Of a stretch of 64,000 nucleotides of DNA, positions 50,777 through 59,438 are shown one piece after another (position 1 is the first letter of the stretch; the number at the start of each line of letters is the position of its first letter). Under the pieces are notes generated by a model. It was not told the origin of the DNA. It worked only from the letters and a program-made list of their open reading frames with translations, and searched no databases. The stretch comes from Papillibacter cinnamivorans DSM 12816 (lineage in GTDB: Bacteria; Bacillota; Clostridia; Oscillospirales; Oscillospiraceae): positions 23,900-87,899 of the forward strand of contig NZ_FWXW01000007.1 in NCBI RefSeq assembly GCF_900176335.1, in the 5' to 3' direction. Position numbers and translations under genes: made by a program.

Positions 50777-52519
50777 TTAAAAGATGGTAACGTAAAAATA
50801 GACCACGGCGAATACCATGAGGATCAGCAGCGCGCCGTCTCCCACGGGGAGCCTGTATTTGTCGGCGCAGTACTCCTCCGTACTATCCCCGCCGTCGATG
50901 GGCTTCATGAAGTAGCTCACGGGATTGCGCACGAAACGCGACAGGGCTCTGACCAGAACAAGGATTCCCTTCCAGACGGAGAGCCTGACGAAATTTGCAA
51001 ATCGGGAGAGAGCCAGGAAGAAGCGGGGCAGAGGAACCCGGTAGAACCAGTCAAGGTCCAGAGAGATGAAGTCCTTTGGATGCAGCAGCGGGTTCATCAG
51101 GCGGTAGGCCAGCCAGGCGGCCAGAAGGAATTCCACCTCGGACAGGATGTGGTCCGCCGTGTAGAGGGAGAAATGGACCTCCTCCTGCCAGGGGAGCTGG
51201 CTGTAGAGAAGCCCGGGGACAAAGCCGATAGCCAGAATGAAAACCGTCAACAGCGTCATTCCCACATACATGGCGGTCTTCGGCTTCCGGAGGATGGGGG
51301 GCGCGGGGTGGGTGCCCCAGAGCATGTGCCCGCCCAGCTTCAAAGGGATGGAGAGGAAAGTCCCGATGCCCGCCGCGTAAAGCAGAAGCTCCGCCACGGG
51401 CTGATAGGAATACACGGCCGAGGAGACCACCAGTGGCTTCACCGCGAATCCCATGAGTCCGGGAACGCCCGCGATGGCAAGGCTGCCGATGAAGAAAAAT
51501 ACCGACGTGATGGGCATGGCTTTGAAAAGGTTTCCCACCTCGGTGAGCTTTTGGCGGCCCGTAGCGTATAGAACCGAGCCCGCGGACATGTATAAAAGTC
51601 CCTTGTAGAGGATATTTCCGATGGTGAGGGCCACCGCCGCGTCCTTGGCCATGGGGGTTCCGATGCCGATGGCAGCGATGATAAGGCCCAGCTGGCTGAT
51701 GATGTGATAGGAGAGAAGGCGCCGGATGTTGTTCTCCCGCAGGGCGTACAAGACCCCCCAGAAGGCCATGACGATGCCCATGCCCAGAAGGAAGCTCTCA
51801 CCGGAAAACAGGCGAAGAAGGGTGATGGCCGCAACCTTGGTGGTCACCCCGCTGAGGATCGCGGAGCCGCCGATGGTGGCTTCGGGATAGGCGTCGGGAA
51901 TCCAGGAGTGAAAAGGGATCATGCCGGCGGAGATCCCGACCCCGGCCAGCACCAGCCAGTACGCCGCTCCTCCGGGTTCCAGGGGGCCCAGCTGTGTGAT
52001 CCCCTGGGACGCGTAAAGCACCGCGCCCATAAGCAGCAGGTTGCCGCTGAGGAAATGGATCATGAGATAGCGGAAGCCGGCCTTGGAGGCTTTCGGGTCT
52101 CTCCGGGACCAGATCAAAAAGACCGCGCCCACCGACATGGCCTCCCACCAGAGGACCAGGGTGAAAAAGTCTCCCGCCATGAGAACGCCGCAGGCGGCCG
52201 CCGCGTAGACCAAAGACCAGCAGCCCTCCCGGCCTTTTTCCCGTCCCAGGCTGTAGACCTGGGAGCAGAAGACCACTACCAGGGTGAAAAAGCACATGAG
52301 CCGGGACAGGGTGGTGGACTGGAAAAACAGCAGCTCCATGCCGTTTAAAAAGGGAAGGGTCATGAGAGAGCCCGCCGGTACGGCAAAGAGGCAGATCAGG
52401 CTCAAAAAAGTAAAGACGGGGGAAAAATAAATTCTTTTCCGCGGCGGAAGGGCCGCGGTGACGATGGCTCCCAGCAGGAGCGGAAAGGCGGGATGCAGAA
52501 GGATCCGCGCGTCAGTCAT
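50777..52519 (-). CDS. Antiporter-like (NuoL/MrpA-N type) membrane subunit, last gene of operon
   Basis: 580 aa, about fifteen membrane helices. It has the core of proton-translocating complex I/Mrp subunits: the helix-5 glutamate in LVLWWEAMSVGAVF, the helix-7 region AGMIPFHSWIPDAYPEATIGGSAILSGVTTK, and RLLSYHIISQLG. The lysine normally present at the helix-7 position just before this region (GKSA or VKAxLxPLH) reads GISAGMIP, so it appears replaced by serine. After helix 14 a long amphipathic stretch (about 500-545) and a final hydrophobic helix resemble the lateral arm of NuoL/MrpA. It overlaps the preceding small gene by 8 bases. Confidence 0.88.
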   Translation of the reverse strand: MTDARILLHPAFPLLLGAIVTAALPPRKRIYFSPVFTFLSLICLFAVPAGSLMTLPFLNGMELLFFQSTTLSRLMCFFTLVVVFCSQVYSLGREKGREGCWSLVYAAAACGVLMAGDFFTLVLWWEAMSVGAVFLIWSRRDPKASKAGFRYLMIHFLSGNLLLMGAVLYASQGITQLGPLEPGGAAYWLVLAGVGISAGMIPFHSWIPDAYPEATIGGSAILSGVTTKVAAITLLRLFSGESFLLGMGIVMAFWGVLYALRENNIRRLLSYHIISQLGLIIAAIGIGTPMAKDAAVALTIGNILYKGLLYMSAGSVLYATGRQKLTEVGNLFKAMPITSVFFFIGSLAIAGVPGLMGFAVKPLVVSSAVYSYQPVAELLLYAAGIGTFLSIPLKLGGHMLWGTHPAPPILRKPKTAMYVGMTLLTVFILAIGFVPGLLYSQLPWQEEVHFSLYTADHILSEVEFLLAAWLAYRLMNPLLHPKDFISLDLDWFYRVPLPRFFLALSRFANFVRLSVWKGILVLVRALSRFVRNPVSYFMKPIDGGDSTEEYCADKYRLPVGDGALLILMVFAVVYFYVTIF

Positions 52520-52790
52520 GGGGCGTTTCCTCCTTTATCAAAGCGGTGTTCGTTCCGTTTTTGTCTTCCCGTTTGTCGTAATAATCCTCCGTGCGGCGGA
52601 TGAAGAGGTTCAAAAACGGTCTTGCCACAAGAATCAGAAGAATGCTCACAAAGAACCCCAGTATCGCGTCGAACCCATGGATTTCATGCCAGATGGAATA
52701 CGCATGGGGATGCACGAACAGGGCTTCGATGATGATCAGGATGATAAGAACGGCGAGGATCGCCAGGCTGAATTTTCTCTTTTGATTCAT
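52512..52790 (-). CDS. Small two-helix membrane protein in the antiporter operon
   Basis: 92 aa from the ATG at 52790 (GGGAGGTG upstream). Two hydrophobic segments (about 6-24, LAILAVLIILIIIEALFV, and 41-60, AILGFFVSILLILVARPFL) flank a His-rich loop (HPHAYSIWHEIHG), and a charged tail follows. I do not recognise the family. It is translationally linked to the last subunit by an overlap, so it is probably a small structural subunit of the same complex. Similar small helical subunits exist in other complex I-related enzymes. Confidence 0.7.
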   Translation of the reverse strand: MNQKRKFSLAILAVLIILIIIEALFVHPHAYSIWHEIHGFDAILGFFVSILLILVARPFLNLFIRRTEDYYDKREDKNGTNTALIKEETPHD

Positions 52791-52841
52791 TTCGGCACCT
52801 CCCAAGTCAGTCTCCGGGCACCGCCCGGCGCTGAAATCGGA

Positions 52842-54338
52842 TCAATAGCAGCCGGCCGTGATATTTCGGACGGCAATCTCGGCAAGCTGATAAAAATGTC
52901 CCGGGAAATCGGGGAATATACCGCATACCAGGGCCAGGACGGCCGTGATGAGAAGGGGAACCAGAGTCAGGGCCCGCGGCTCTCCCTGTATGTTGGCAAG
53001 CTCCGGTTTAGTCGCTCCCCGGAAGGCCTTCAGGGGAATGGGGATCAGATAGGAGACCGAAAGCAGCGCGCTGACGGCCAGCACTACGACAACCCAGAAA
53101 TTCCCGCCGTCGATGGCCCCCAGCAGGATGTCCCATTTGCTCAGGAAGCCCACCACGAAGGGCATCCCCGCGATGCCCAGGGAGCAGAGGGTAAAGGCCG
53201 CGAAGGTGAGGGGCATCACCCGGCCCATTCCGCTCAGATCGTCGATCTCCAGGGTGTGGGTCTTGGTATAGATGGCGCCGGCGGTGAAGAAAAGGGTGAT
53301 CTTCATCACCGCGTGGGCAAAGAGGTGGAAGATGGCCCCCAGAATGGCGAGGGGAGAGAGAAGGGACATGCCCAGAATGATATAGGACAGCTGCCCGATG
53401 GTGGAATAGGCCAGCCGCTGCTTCAGGTTGGGCTGGGTCAGCGCGATGACGGAGGCAAGGATGATGGTGATTGCCGCCAGCACCGCCAGGGGCGTCGCCA
53501 CCCCTAGTTCCCCCATGAGCTCGGGCCCGAAGACGAAGCCCGTGATCCGGATCACTCCGAAGCACCCTGCCTTAACCACCGCCACGGCGTGGAGCAGGGC
53601 GGAGACCGGCGTGGGAGCGATCATGGCCCGTGGGAGCCACCCGTGCATGGGCATGAGCCCCGCCTTCACCAGCGGCCCCGCCAGCAGCAGCACGAAAATG
53701 AGCACCAGCATGGGCTTTGGAGCGCTTCCCGCGAGAAAACCGCCCGGGACGAAATCCAGGCTCCCGGCAACGGCATACGTCAGCGCGATCCCCGCCAGGG
53801 TCAGCTGCCCGGAAACCAACGTGTAGACCAGGTATTGCCGCCCCGCCTTCATGGCTTCCTGGTTCCGCTCGTGGATGACGAGAGGCCAGGTGGAGAGGGT
53901 CAGCATCTCGAAGAAGATGAAGAAGGTGAGAAGGTTTCCGGAAAGGGCGATCCCCACCGCCGAAGAAAGGCAGACGGCAAAGGCGGCGAAATACCCCGTC
54001 TGGTGCTCCTCCTTTAAAGTCCGCATATACCCGATGGAGTAAAAGGACGTAATGAGCCACAGGCCGGAGGCCAGCATGGCGAAGAGAAGGCCCGCGGCGT
54101 CAACGCGGAAGGTGAGGGACAGCCCGTGCCCCAGGAAGACGGGGGTGCAGACCACCGTTTTCCCCGCAAGGACAATGGGCAGCATCGACCAGACGATGGC
54201 GATTTTGCCCGCGGCGGCGGCAATGGTCCAGAATTCCCGGAGGTTCCTGTGCCGTCCGGAAAGCAAAATCAGCCCCGCTGCGATGAGAGAGATGAGCACG
54301 GCCCACAGCGGCCGGCAGTCGTATACGATCTCAGCCAT
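52842..54338 (-). CDS. Antiporter-like (NuoN/MrpD type) membrane subunit 2
   Basis: 498 aa from the ATG at 54338 (GGGAGGTGGC upstream; a GTG at 54350 is possible). It has about fourteen helices. The helix-5 glutamate lies in FFIFFEMLTLSTWPLVI, the helix-7 lysine in LAGPLVKAGLMPMHGWLPRAMIAPTPVSALLHAVAVVKAG, and RLAYSTIGQLSYIILG is present, so the residues needed for ion transfer are conserved. It overlaps the MrpD gene by 8 bases. It is the second of three such subunits encoded in the operon. Confidence 0.9.
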   Translation of the reverse strand: MAEIVYDCRPLWAVLISLIAAGLILLSGRHRNLREFWTIAAAAGKIAIVWSMLPIVLAGKTVVCTPVFLGHGLSLTFRVDAAGLLFAMLASGLWLITSFYSIGYMRTLKEEHQTGYFAAFAVCLSSAVGIALSGNLLTFFIFFEMLTLSTWPLVIHERNQEAMKAGRQYLVYTLVSGQLTLAGIALTYAVAGSLDFVPGGFLAGSAPKPMLVLIFVLLLAGPLVKAGLMPMHGWLPRAMIAPTPVSALLHAVAVVKAGCFGVIRITGFVFGPELMGELGVATPLAVLAAITIILASVIALTQPNLKQRLAYSTIGQLSYIILGMSLLSPLAILGAIFHLFAHAVMKITLFFTAGAIYTKTHTLEIDDLSGMGRVMPLTFAAFTLCSLGIAGMPFVVGFLSKWDILLGAIDGGNFWVVVVLAVSALLSVSYLIPIPLKAFRGATKPELANIQGEPRALTLVPLLITAVLALVCGIFPDFPGHFYQLAEIAVRNITAGCY

Positions 54339-55917
54339 AGTAAGCGCCACCTCCCGGAAGGGAAATGTGGTTTAGCACATTGTCCAGAATCCAGCCGCTT
54401 CCCACGCCGGCGACTATAATGAGGACCGCCAGGATGATGATGGGCGCCAGCATCAGGATGGGAAGCTCGCCTCTGAAGCCCGGCGCGGGGTCCCCCGGAA
54501 CCACGGAGGATTCCACGTGGGGAGAAACCTGAGCGGCCTCTTCGGCATCGTCCCGGCAGGAGCTGCCGTGGCTCTCCGCCTCGCCCTCTGGGGGCAGGAA
54601 CATGGCGTTTTCCAGCACGCGGAAGAAATAGACGGCGTTAAGCAGTCCGCTCAGGATCATGACGACGATGAAAACATATTTGCCCGTCCCCGCGGCTTCC
54701 GTCACGATCTGCCATTTGACAAAGAAGCCGGACGCGGGAGGAAGGCCGATCATGGACATGGCCGCGATGAAAAGCGCCGCCGTGCAGATGGGCATGATGC
54801 GCCCCATCCCCCGGAGTTTTCCGATCATGGTGGTGTGCATCTTCACGTGCATCGCGCCCTTGAGCATGAAGAGAAGGCACTTGGTCATGCTGTGGCTGAG
54901 GACTTGCAGCAGCGCCGCTGCGATGGCGAAGGGCGTGCCGATGGCCATGGCCAGGGGGATATACGCCACCTGGGCGATGGTGGAATAGGCCAGCATCCGC
55001 CGGAAATCCGTCTGGGCGATGGCCATCACCGAACCGTAGATGACGCTGACGGCGGCCAGCCAGCCGAGGATCTCCAGCGCCCGGGAGGCAAGCTCGTTGG
55101 TGTACCCGCCGAAGATGGTGAAAAGGAAGCGGAACATGGCGTAGGAAAAGACCTTGAGCATCGCCGTGGCGAGGTACGCGATGGCGGGGGTCGGCCCCTG
55201 TGTGTGGGCGTCCGGCAGCCAGAAGTGGAGCGGGACCAGGGCGGATTTGACGCCCATGCCCACTAAAATCAGCACCAGCCCGAAGATGACCACAGGGGAA
55301 TTTGTCAGATTGGGAATCAGCGCCGCCAGATCCGCGATGTTGAGGCTCCCCGTGGCCGCGAATAGAAATCCAACTCCCACGAGGTAAAAGGTGGCGCCCA
55401 CCGTGCCCAGGATCAGGTACCGGAAGCCGGCAAAGACCGCGCGGTTTCCGCCCAGGGCCACCAGCCCGTAGGCCGAAAGGGAAGTGATCTCCAGGAAAAC
55501 ATACATGGTGAACACGTCCCCGGCCACGCAAACTCCGGTGACGCCCGTCGCCATCAGAAGAAAGAGGACGTAAAATAAACTCCGGGGCTCACGCTCGGTG
55601 GGGTCTTTGCGAAAGAAGGGCTGGGCGTACAGGGAAACCAGAAAGGCGATCCCCGTGGCTACCACCGCGAAGGGCGCGGACACGCCGTCCAGCACGAACT
55701 CGATACCGTAGGGAGGATTCCAGCCGCCCAGCCAGTAGTGCCAGTCCCCCTGGGAAAGCACCCGCTGCAGCGCTAAAAGCGACTGGATGAAGTTGAGGAG
55801 AAAGGCGCACTGGATGACCGTCAGGGACAGCCGCCGGCTGAGAAGCGAAAGGAAGGGGGAAATGAGCGCCGTGGCCAGGGGTACGATCACCAGCAGGACA
55901 GGCAGATGTTCCATCAT
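54331..55917 (-). CDS. mrpD: MrpD/MbhH-like antiporter subunit
   Basis: 528 aa, about fourteen membrane helices. It has the helix-5 glutamate in FTMYVFLEITSLSAYGLVAL, the helix-7 lysine in GMGVKSALVPLHFWLPDAHTQGPTPAIAYL, and RRMLAYSTIAQVAYIPLAM. A hydrophilic insertion of about 45 residues (EGEAESHGSSCRDDAEEAAQ) comes before the last helix, which is unusual. It follows MrpC with an overlap of 4 bases (ATGA), exactly as in Mrp and Mbh operons. Its function is Na+/H+ or H+ translocation coupled to the rest of the complex. Confidence 0.92.
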   Translation of the reverse strand: MMEHLPVLLVIVPLATALISPFLSLLSRRLSLTVIQCAFLLNFIQSLLALQRVLSQGDWHYWLGGWNPPYGIEFVLDGVSAPFAVVATGIAFLVSLYAQPFFRKDPTEREPRSLFYVLFLLMATGVTGVCVAGDVFTMYVFLEITSLSAYGLVALGGNRAVFAGFRYLILGTVGATFYLVGVGFLFAATGSLNIADLAALIPNLTNSPVVIFGLVLILVGMGVKSALVPLHFWLPDAHTQGPTPAIAYLATAMLKVFSYAMFRFLFTIFGGYTNELASRALEILGWLAAVSVIYGSVMAIAQTDFRRMLAYSTIAQVAYIPLAMAIGTPFAIAAALLQVLSHSMTKCLLFMLKGAMHVKMHTTMIGKLRGMGRIMPICTAALFIAAMSMIGLPPASGFFVKWQIVTEAAGTGKYVFIVVMILSGLLNAVYFFRVLENAMFLPPEGEAESHGSSCRDDAEEAAQVSPHVESSVVPGDPAPGFRGELPILMLAPIIILAVLIIVAGVGSGWILDNVLNHISLPGGGAYYG

Positions 55918-56282
55918 TTTCCCATCCTCCGGATAATTTCATTCTCGTCCAGAGTCCCCCATTTTCTCCGAAGAAGGATCATCAAGGTAAGGGCGACTCC
56001 CGTGGTGCTCAGGTTCACCACGATGGCGGTGAGCATCAGGGCCTGGGGAAGCGGGTTTACATAAGTCGTCGGGTCCGTCTGCCCCGCCTGCAGGATCGGG
56101 GTGATCCCCTCGGGGTGATAGCCCAGCATCAGAAAGAAAAGAATGACCGCCGTCTGGAGTATGCTCATGGACATGAGCTTTTTGATGAGGTTCTTGTGAA
56201 GCATCATCCCGAAAAAGCCCACGACAAACATGATTCCCAGCACCCAGTAAATGAGGTGGCTAAAGAACAGATCCTGAGTCAT
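55914..56282 (-). CDS. mrpC: MrpC/NuoK-like subunit
   Basis: 122 aa with three hydrophobic helices, as in NuoK. It has GIMFVVGFFGMMLHKNLIKKLMSMSILQTAVILFFL (the conserved helix with the small polar residues and Gln) and PQALMLTAIVVNLSTTGVALTLMILL, the MrpC hallmark. It overlaps mrpB by 23 bases and mrpD by 4. Confidence 0.93.
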   Translation of the reverse strand: MTQDLFFSHLIYWVLGIMFVVGFFGMMLHKNLIKKLMSMSILQTAVILFFLMLGYHPEGITPILQAGQTDPTTYVNPLPQALMLTAIVVNLSTTGVALTLMILLRRKWGTLDENEIIRRMGK

Positions 56283-56718
56283 CGTCCTTCCTCCCTCTCT
56301 TTCCCAGCGAGTCGAATATGGAGACCACGGTGGCCATGACGCAGATGGTCACGCCGATCTCGATAAAAAGCATGCCGTAGGCGTGCCTCTCGCCGATTCC
56401 CGCGGGGATCGGCAGAAAGCTGTAGCCCAGAAATTTTCCGCCCCCCGCGATGGTGAATATGCCCACCAGTGCGTAAAGAAGCGTTCCCAGTCCCGCCGCG
56501 GCCACCGAGCGGTACTCCCAAAGCGGATGCTTCGCGTCGTCCTCCGGGGTCAGGATGCGCTCGCAGATGATGGCAAGCCCCAGAATAACTCCGGCCTGGA
56601 ACCCGCCGCCGGGGCTCAGTTCCCCGTGCACCAGCACATAGATGCCGAACATCAGCAGGACGGGGGTGAGCATCCGGTAGGCCACTTCCAGGATGACGCT
56701 GTTGGCTCCCTTCGTCAT
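56260..56718 (-). CDS. mrpB: MrpB subunit (MbhF-like)
   Basis: 152 aa from the ATG at 56718 (GGGAGATGG upstream; an ATG five codons earlier is a poorer choice). Four helices. The MrpB signature LMFGIYVLVHGELSPGGGFQAGVILGLAIICERI is intact, and the tail is hydrophilic (KRGRKDDDSGSVL). It overlaps the preceding gene by 4 bases. Confidence 0.93.
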   Translation of the reverse strand: MTKGANSVILEVAYRMLTPVLLMFGIYVLVHGELSPGGGFQAGVILGLAIICERILTPEDDAKHPLWEYRSVAAAGLGTLLYALVGIFTIAGGGKFLGYSFLPIPAGIGERHAYGMLFIEIGVTICVMATVVSIFDSLGKRGRKDDDSGSVL

Positions 56719-57035
56719 GGCTCCATCTCCCATCTGCTCTTCTTCTTCCGCCCCATGAGGACCAGAACGAAGGTGACGGCTCCGGCGGTGAAGATGACGC
56801 TGGTTTCTCCCAGAGTATCGAATCCGCGGTAGTCGGCCAGAACCGCGGTCACCATGTTGGGCGAGTGGGTCTCCTCCTCGGACATGGTCATGTAGCGGCT
56901 GGCCACATGGGAAAAGACCGGGGTGTCGGTTTCGTGATAGGAGGGGAGGGAGAGTGCCGTTTTCAGAAAGATCCCCAGGAACACGAAGCAGAATACGACG
57001 TATATGACGCCCCGCAGCTTGAGATGCTTCATCAT
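56715..57035 (-). CDS. MbhE-like subunit (part of MrpA C-terminal domain)
   Basis: 106 aa. It has two hydrophobic helices (about 10-30 and 80-95) and the motif NMVTAVLADYRGFDTLGETSVIFTAGAVTFVLVL. The run GFDTLGE and what follows is the signature of the region that in large MrpA proteins, or as MbhE, precedes MrpB. The ATG at 57035 overlaps the stop of the preceding gene (ATGA). Confidence 0.82.
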   Translation of the reverse strand: MMKHLKLRGVIYVVFCFVFLGIFLKTALSLPSYHETDTPVFSHVASRYMTMSEEETHSPNMVTAVLADYRGFDTLGETSVIFTAGAVTFVLVLMGRKKKSRWEMEP

Positions 57036-57274
57036 CGCTCCCCCTTCTTGAATTCGCGTACCGCCGTCACGAAATAGGCGGTGGACACAACGCTGATGAC
57101 CACTTCGGTGAATGCCACGTCCGGAGCGGAAAGCATCAGATAGGCAAGCACCACGAAAAAGCTGAAGGAGCCGAAAAGGACCACGCTGGAAAAGAGGTCC
57201 GGGATGATCACCGCCACGATCCCGGTCCCGAGGATACACAGGAGAAGGACCGTTAAAAGTATCGTATGCAGCAT
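57032..57274 (-). CDS. MbhD-like subunit (DUF4040 type)
   Basis: 80 aa, three hydrophobic helices. The sequence ASLVLFGSF-like SSVVLFGSFSFFVVLAYLMLSAPDVAFTEVVIS contains the APDVAFTEA motif of DUF4040/MbhD and of the MrpA C-terminal domain, including the acidic residue proposed to take part in ion transfer. It follows mrpG after 6 bases. Confidence 0.85.
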   Translation of the reverse strand: MLHTILLTVLLLCILGTGIVAVIIPDLFSSVVLFGSFSFFVVLAYLMLSAPDVAFTEVVISVVSTAYFVTAVREFKKGER

Positions 57275-57280
57275 GCCGCC

Positions 57281-57583
57281 TTACTCCTTTCGTTTCTTCC
57301 AGGGCAGGATTCCGTAGCGGAACGCCGCCCGGCTGATCACGTGGGTGCCCACGGGGTTTGCAAACAGGAGGAAGAAGATGATGAGGATGAGCTTCAGGCT
57401 GGTCTGATTCGGCCCGCAGTAGACCGCAAGGCCCGTGAGGCACAGGATCGCCCCCAGGGTTTCCGCCTTGCCAGACGCGTGAAGCCTGGCGTAGAAATCC
57501 GGCAGGCGAACCACGCCGATCGCGGCAACCACCACGAAAAATACGCCGCAGAAGATCAGTATGCTTCCAATCACCACGTTCAT
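57281..57583 (-). CDS. mrpG: MrpG subunit
   Basis: 100 aa from the ATG at 57583 (GGGGAGG upstream). Three helices. The MrpG signature IGVVRLPDFYARLHASGKAETLGAILCLTGLAVY and LFANPVGTHVISRAAFR are present. It overlaps the mrpF gene by 4 bases. Confidence 0.93.
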   Translation of the reverse strand: MNVVIGSILIFCGVFFVVVAAIGVVRLPDFYARLHASGKAETLGAILCLTGLAVYCGPNQTSLKLILIIFFLLFANPVGTHVISRAAFRYGILPWKKRKE

Positions 57584-57984
57584 TTTAAATCCTCCCCATT
57601 GCCCGGGCCGGCATCGTCGCTGCCGGTTTCGGGCTTCTTTTCCTCCGCGTAGGGATCGTCTCCGTCGAGATAGGTTTCGCCGTATTCCGGTTCCTTGCCG
57701 TCTTCCTGCAGGTCGATGCTCCGTCCGGTGATGTACCGGCCGATGATGACAAGGCCGATGAAGCCGGTCAGGGCATATGTGATCGCTATGTCCACATATT
57801 GGTTGAGCTGCTCTGTGAGCTCGCCTAAAACGCACACAAGCAGAATAGTGTCCGTTCCGATGAGAAACAGGGCGTTGAGCCGGTCCGCCGCGTTGGGACC
57901 TTTCCAGATCCGCTGCACCATTACCAGCATCGCCGCGATGAGAAACAGGGCCGCTATAAAAAGCGCCACCTCGCCGCCGGTCAT
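57580..57984 (-). CDS. mrpF: MrpF subunit with long acidic tail
   Basis: 134 aa from the ATG at 57984 (GGGGAGGTATC upstream). The first 88 residues carry the three MrpF helices with RIWKGPNAADRLNALFLIGTDTILLVCVLGELT and AITYALTGFIGLVIIGRYI. The remaining 45 residues form a strongly acidic tail (DLQEDGKEPEYGETYLDGDD), longer than in typical MrpF, of unknown role. It overlaps mrpE by 4 bases. Confidence 0.92.
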   Translation of the reverse strand: MTGGEVALFIAALFLIAAMLVMVQRIWKGPNAADRLNALFLIGTDTILLVCVLGELTEQLNQYVDIAITYALTGFIGLVIIGRYITGRSIDLQEDGKEPEYGETYLDGDDPYAEEKKPETGSDDAGPGNGEDLK

Positions 57985-58577
57985 GGAGATACCTCCCCGG
58001 CCGCGCAAGGCGGCAGAATTTCTTCGCCGAACAGCTTCGCTACCCGGCATGCCATATCACAGGGTTTCCCGTTTTCCTGAAGACGCACCCCGTCCGCCGC
58101 GGCCGCGGTCAGACAGTGGATGTAATATTCCCCGTCCCGGACGTCGATGGTGACGGTTCCCGGTGTCAGCGTGATGGAATTTGCCAGCACGAAATCCGCC
58201 AGGGGGTTTTGAAAGTCCATTCGAAACCGCACCAGGCAGGGATCTATGGGAAGCTTGGGATTGAGGACCACCATGGCCACCTGGATATTCGCCTTCACGA
58301 TCTCGATGAGCAGCCATACGCAATAGGCGATAAGCTTCGGAAGCCCGGTGATCTTCCCGAAAGAAACGCTTCGTCCGTCGCCTCTCAGGGGCGTTGCCAG
58401 CATGCCTGCCCCCAGCCACGCTGAAACGGCGCAGGCGGCCACGCCGTAAATTACCAGATTGGCTTCAAAATGGCCGGACAGAAGAAACCATAAACCCAAT
58501 AGTACAAAAAAAATAATCAAAAAATGCCGCAATGAGAGCTTTTTTCGGGGCACTTTTTGATGTTCTTGCCTGTCCAT
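57981..58577 (-). CDS. mrpE: MrpE subunit
   Basis: 198 aa from the ATG at 58577 (GGGAGG upstream). It has two or three N-terminal helices and the MrpE core LPKLIAYCVWLLIEIVKANIQVAMVVLNPK, followed by the cytoplasmic domain with LANSITLTPGTVTIDVRDGEYYIHCL. It is the first gene of the operon, and the order E-F-G-MbhD-MbhE-B-C-D matches mbhA to mbhH. A C-terminal extension of about 20 residues ends CAAGEVSP. Confidence 0.92.
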   Translation of the reverse strand: MDRQEHQKVPRKKLSLRHFLIIFFVLLGLWFLLSGHFEANLVIYGVAACAVSAWLGAGMLATPLRGDGRSVSFGKITGLPKLIAYCVWLLIEIVKANIQVAMVVLNPKLPIDPCLVRFRMDFQNPLADFVLANSITLTPGTVTIDVRDGEYYIHCLTAAAADGVRLQENGKPCDMACRVAKLFGEEILPPCAAGEVSP

Positions 58578-59024
58578 CCGGTTACAACCTCCCTGATGCA
58601 AATACTGACGTAAAAAATATGCAATGGGGAATAGAAGTTGGCGCTGCTTTGCGCTGCAATCGGCAGAGAGAATAAATATGAGTTATAGGATAATTTATGT
58701 AATAATACAAGGAAAATAAAATAACTCCATAACGCGAAAAGAAGAAAAATGGAGAAATAGAGTTTAGCCAATGTCCGAAAAAGCTCGAAAATGGCAAAAA
58801 TGACAAATAGTATGTTAAATTATTAACGTTTATAGTATAGCTTAAATTGCCTAAAAAAGCAACCCTTAATCCGATTTATTTTAAACAGTATAGCATGCCG
58901 CCCGCACTCCTGTAAACGTCCCGAACGGAAAATTTACAGGAGAGGAAAGAGAAAATAACGCCTTCTTTTTGGTGACTATTTGTGTCGTCGCTATGAAACC
59001 CTGAAAGCCTGCATAAGAGAAAAA
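58578..59024. other. AT-rich leader region of the Mrp/Mbh-like operon and downstream of phage-type genes
   Basis: About 450 bases without a convincing gene, clearly more AT-rich than the flanks. A perfect 10-base inverted repeat lies at 58907-58942 (CTCCTGTAAA with its complement) but has no T run. No consensus promoter was found with confidence. Confidence 0.45.
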
Positions 59025-59438
59025 TCAGCCTTCGCAACTGCGCCCTTCCGCCGTTTCGGCCATCCTTCTCCAGTCCGAATAGGAGATGCCCCGGCGTTTT
59101 GCTTCGGCGGGAGAGGGGATCCCGAGACTGTGATAGTATTTCCGGATTTCGGCGGCGTTTTTTAAAAGCGTCCGCCTGCTCTCCGAAAGGGAGGAGGACG
59201 CCGCGGAGATTTTCCGGCACCGCTGCAAAATCGCCCCCTGGGAAGGAACAAAACCCTTGGTCCCTTCGGATACAAGCTCCAGGACGGCCGCGTGGGCATC
59301 CTCGTATGTTTCCCCTGCGAAAAGCTCCTGCCAGAACTCCACGACCCTCTCCAGCTCCGCCTTTCCCAGTCCGCGGCAGAAGGAGGGATACGCCGCCCGG
59401 AGTTCGGACAGCAGCCGGAGGGTTTCCTGCCGGGTCAC
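59025..59438 (-). CDS. Phage-type replisome protein, G39P-like helicase loader domain
   Basis: 137 aa from the GTG at 59438 (GGGAGGA upstream). The N terminus RQETLRLLSELRAAYPSFCRGLGKAELERVVEFWQELFAGETYEDAHAAVLELVSEG has the layout of the loader/inhibitor of phage helicase family, small alpha-helical proteins that bind the replicative helicase. The C-terminal part is basic and contains GIPSPAEAKRRGISYSDWRRM. Its start overlaps the preceding gene by 4 bases, and both look like part of a phage replication module. No other replication genes are nearby. Confidence 0.65.
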   Translation of the reverse strand: MTRQETLRLLSELRAAYPSFCRGLGKAELERVVEFWQELFAGETYEDAHAAVLELVSEGTKGFVPSQGAILQRCRKISAASSSLSESRRTLLKNAAEIRKYYHSLGIPSPAEAKRRGISYSDWRRMAETAEGRSCEG

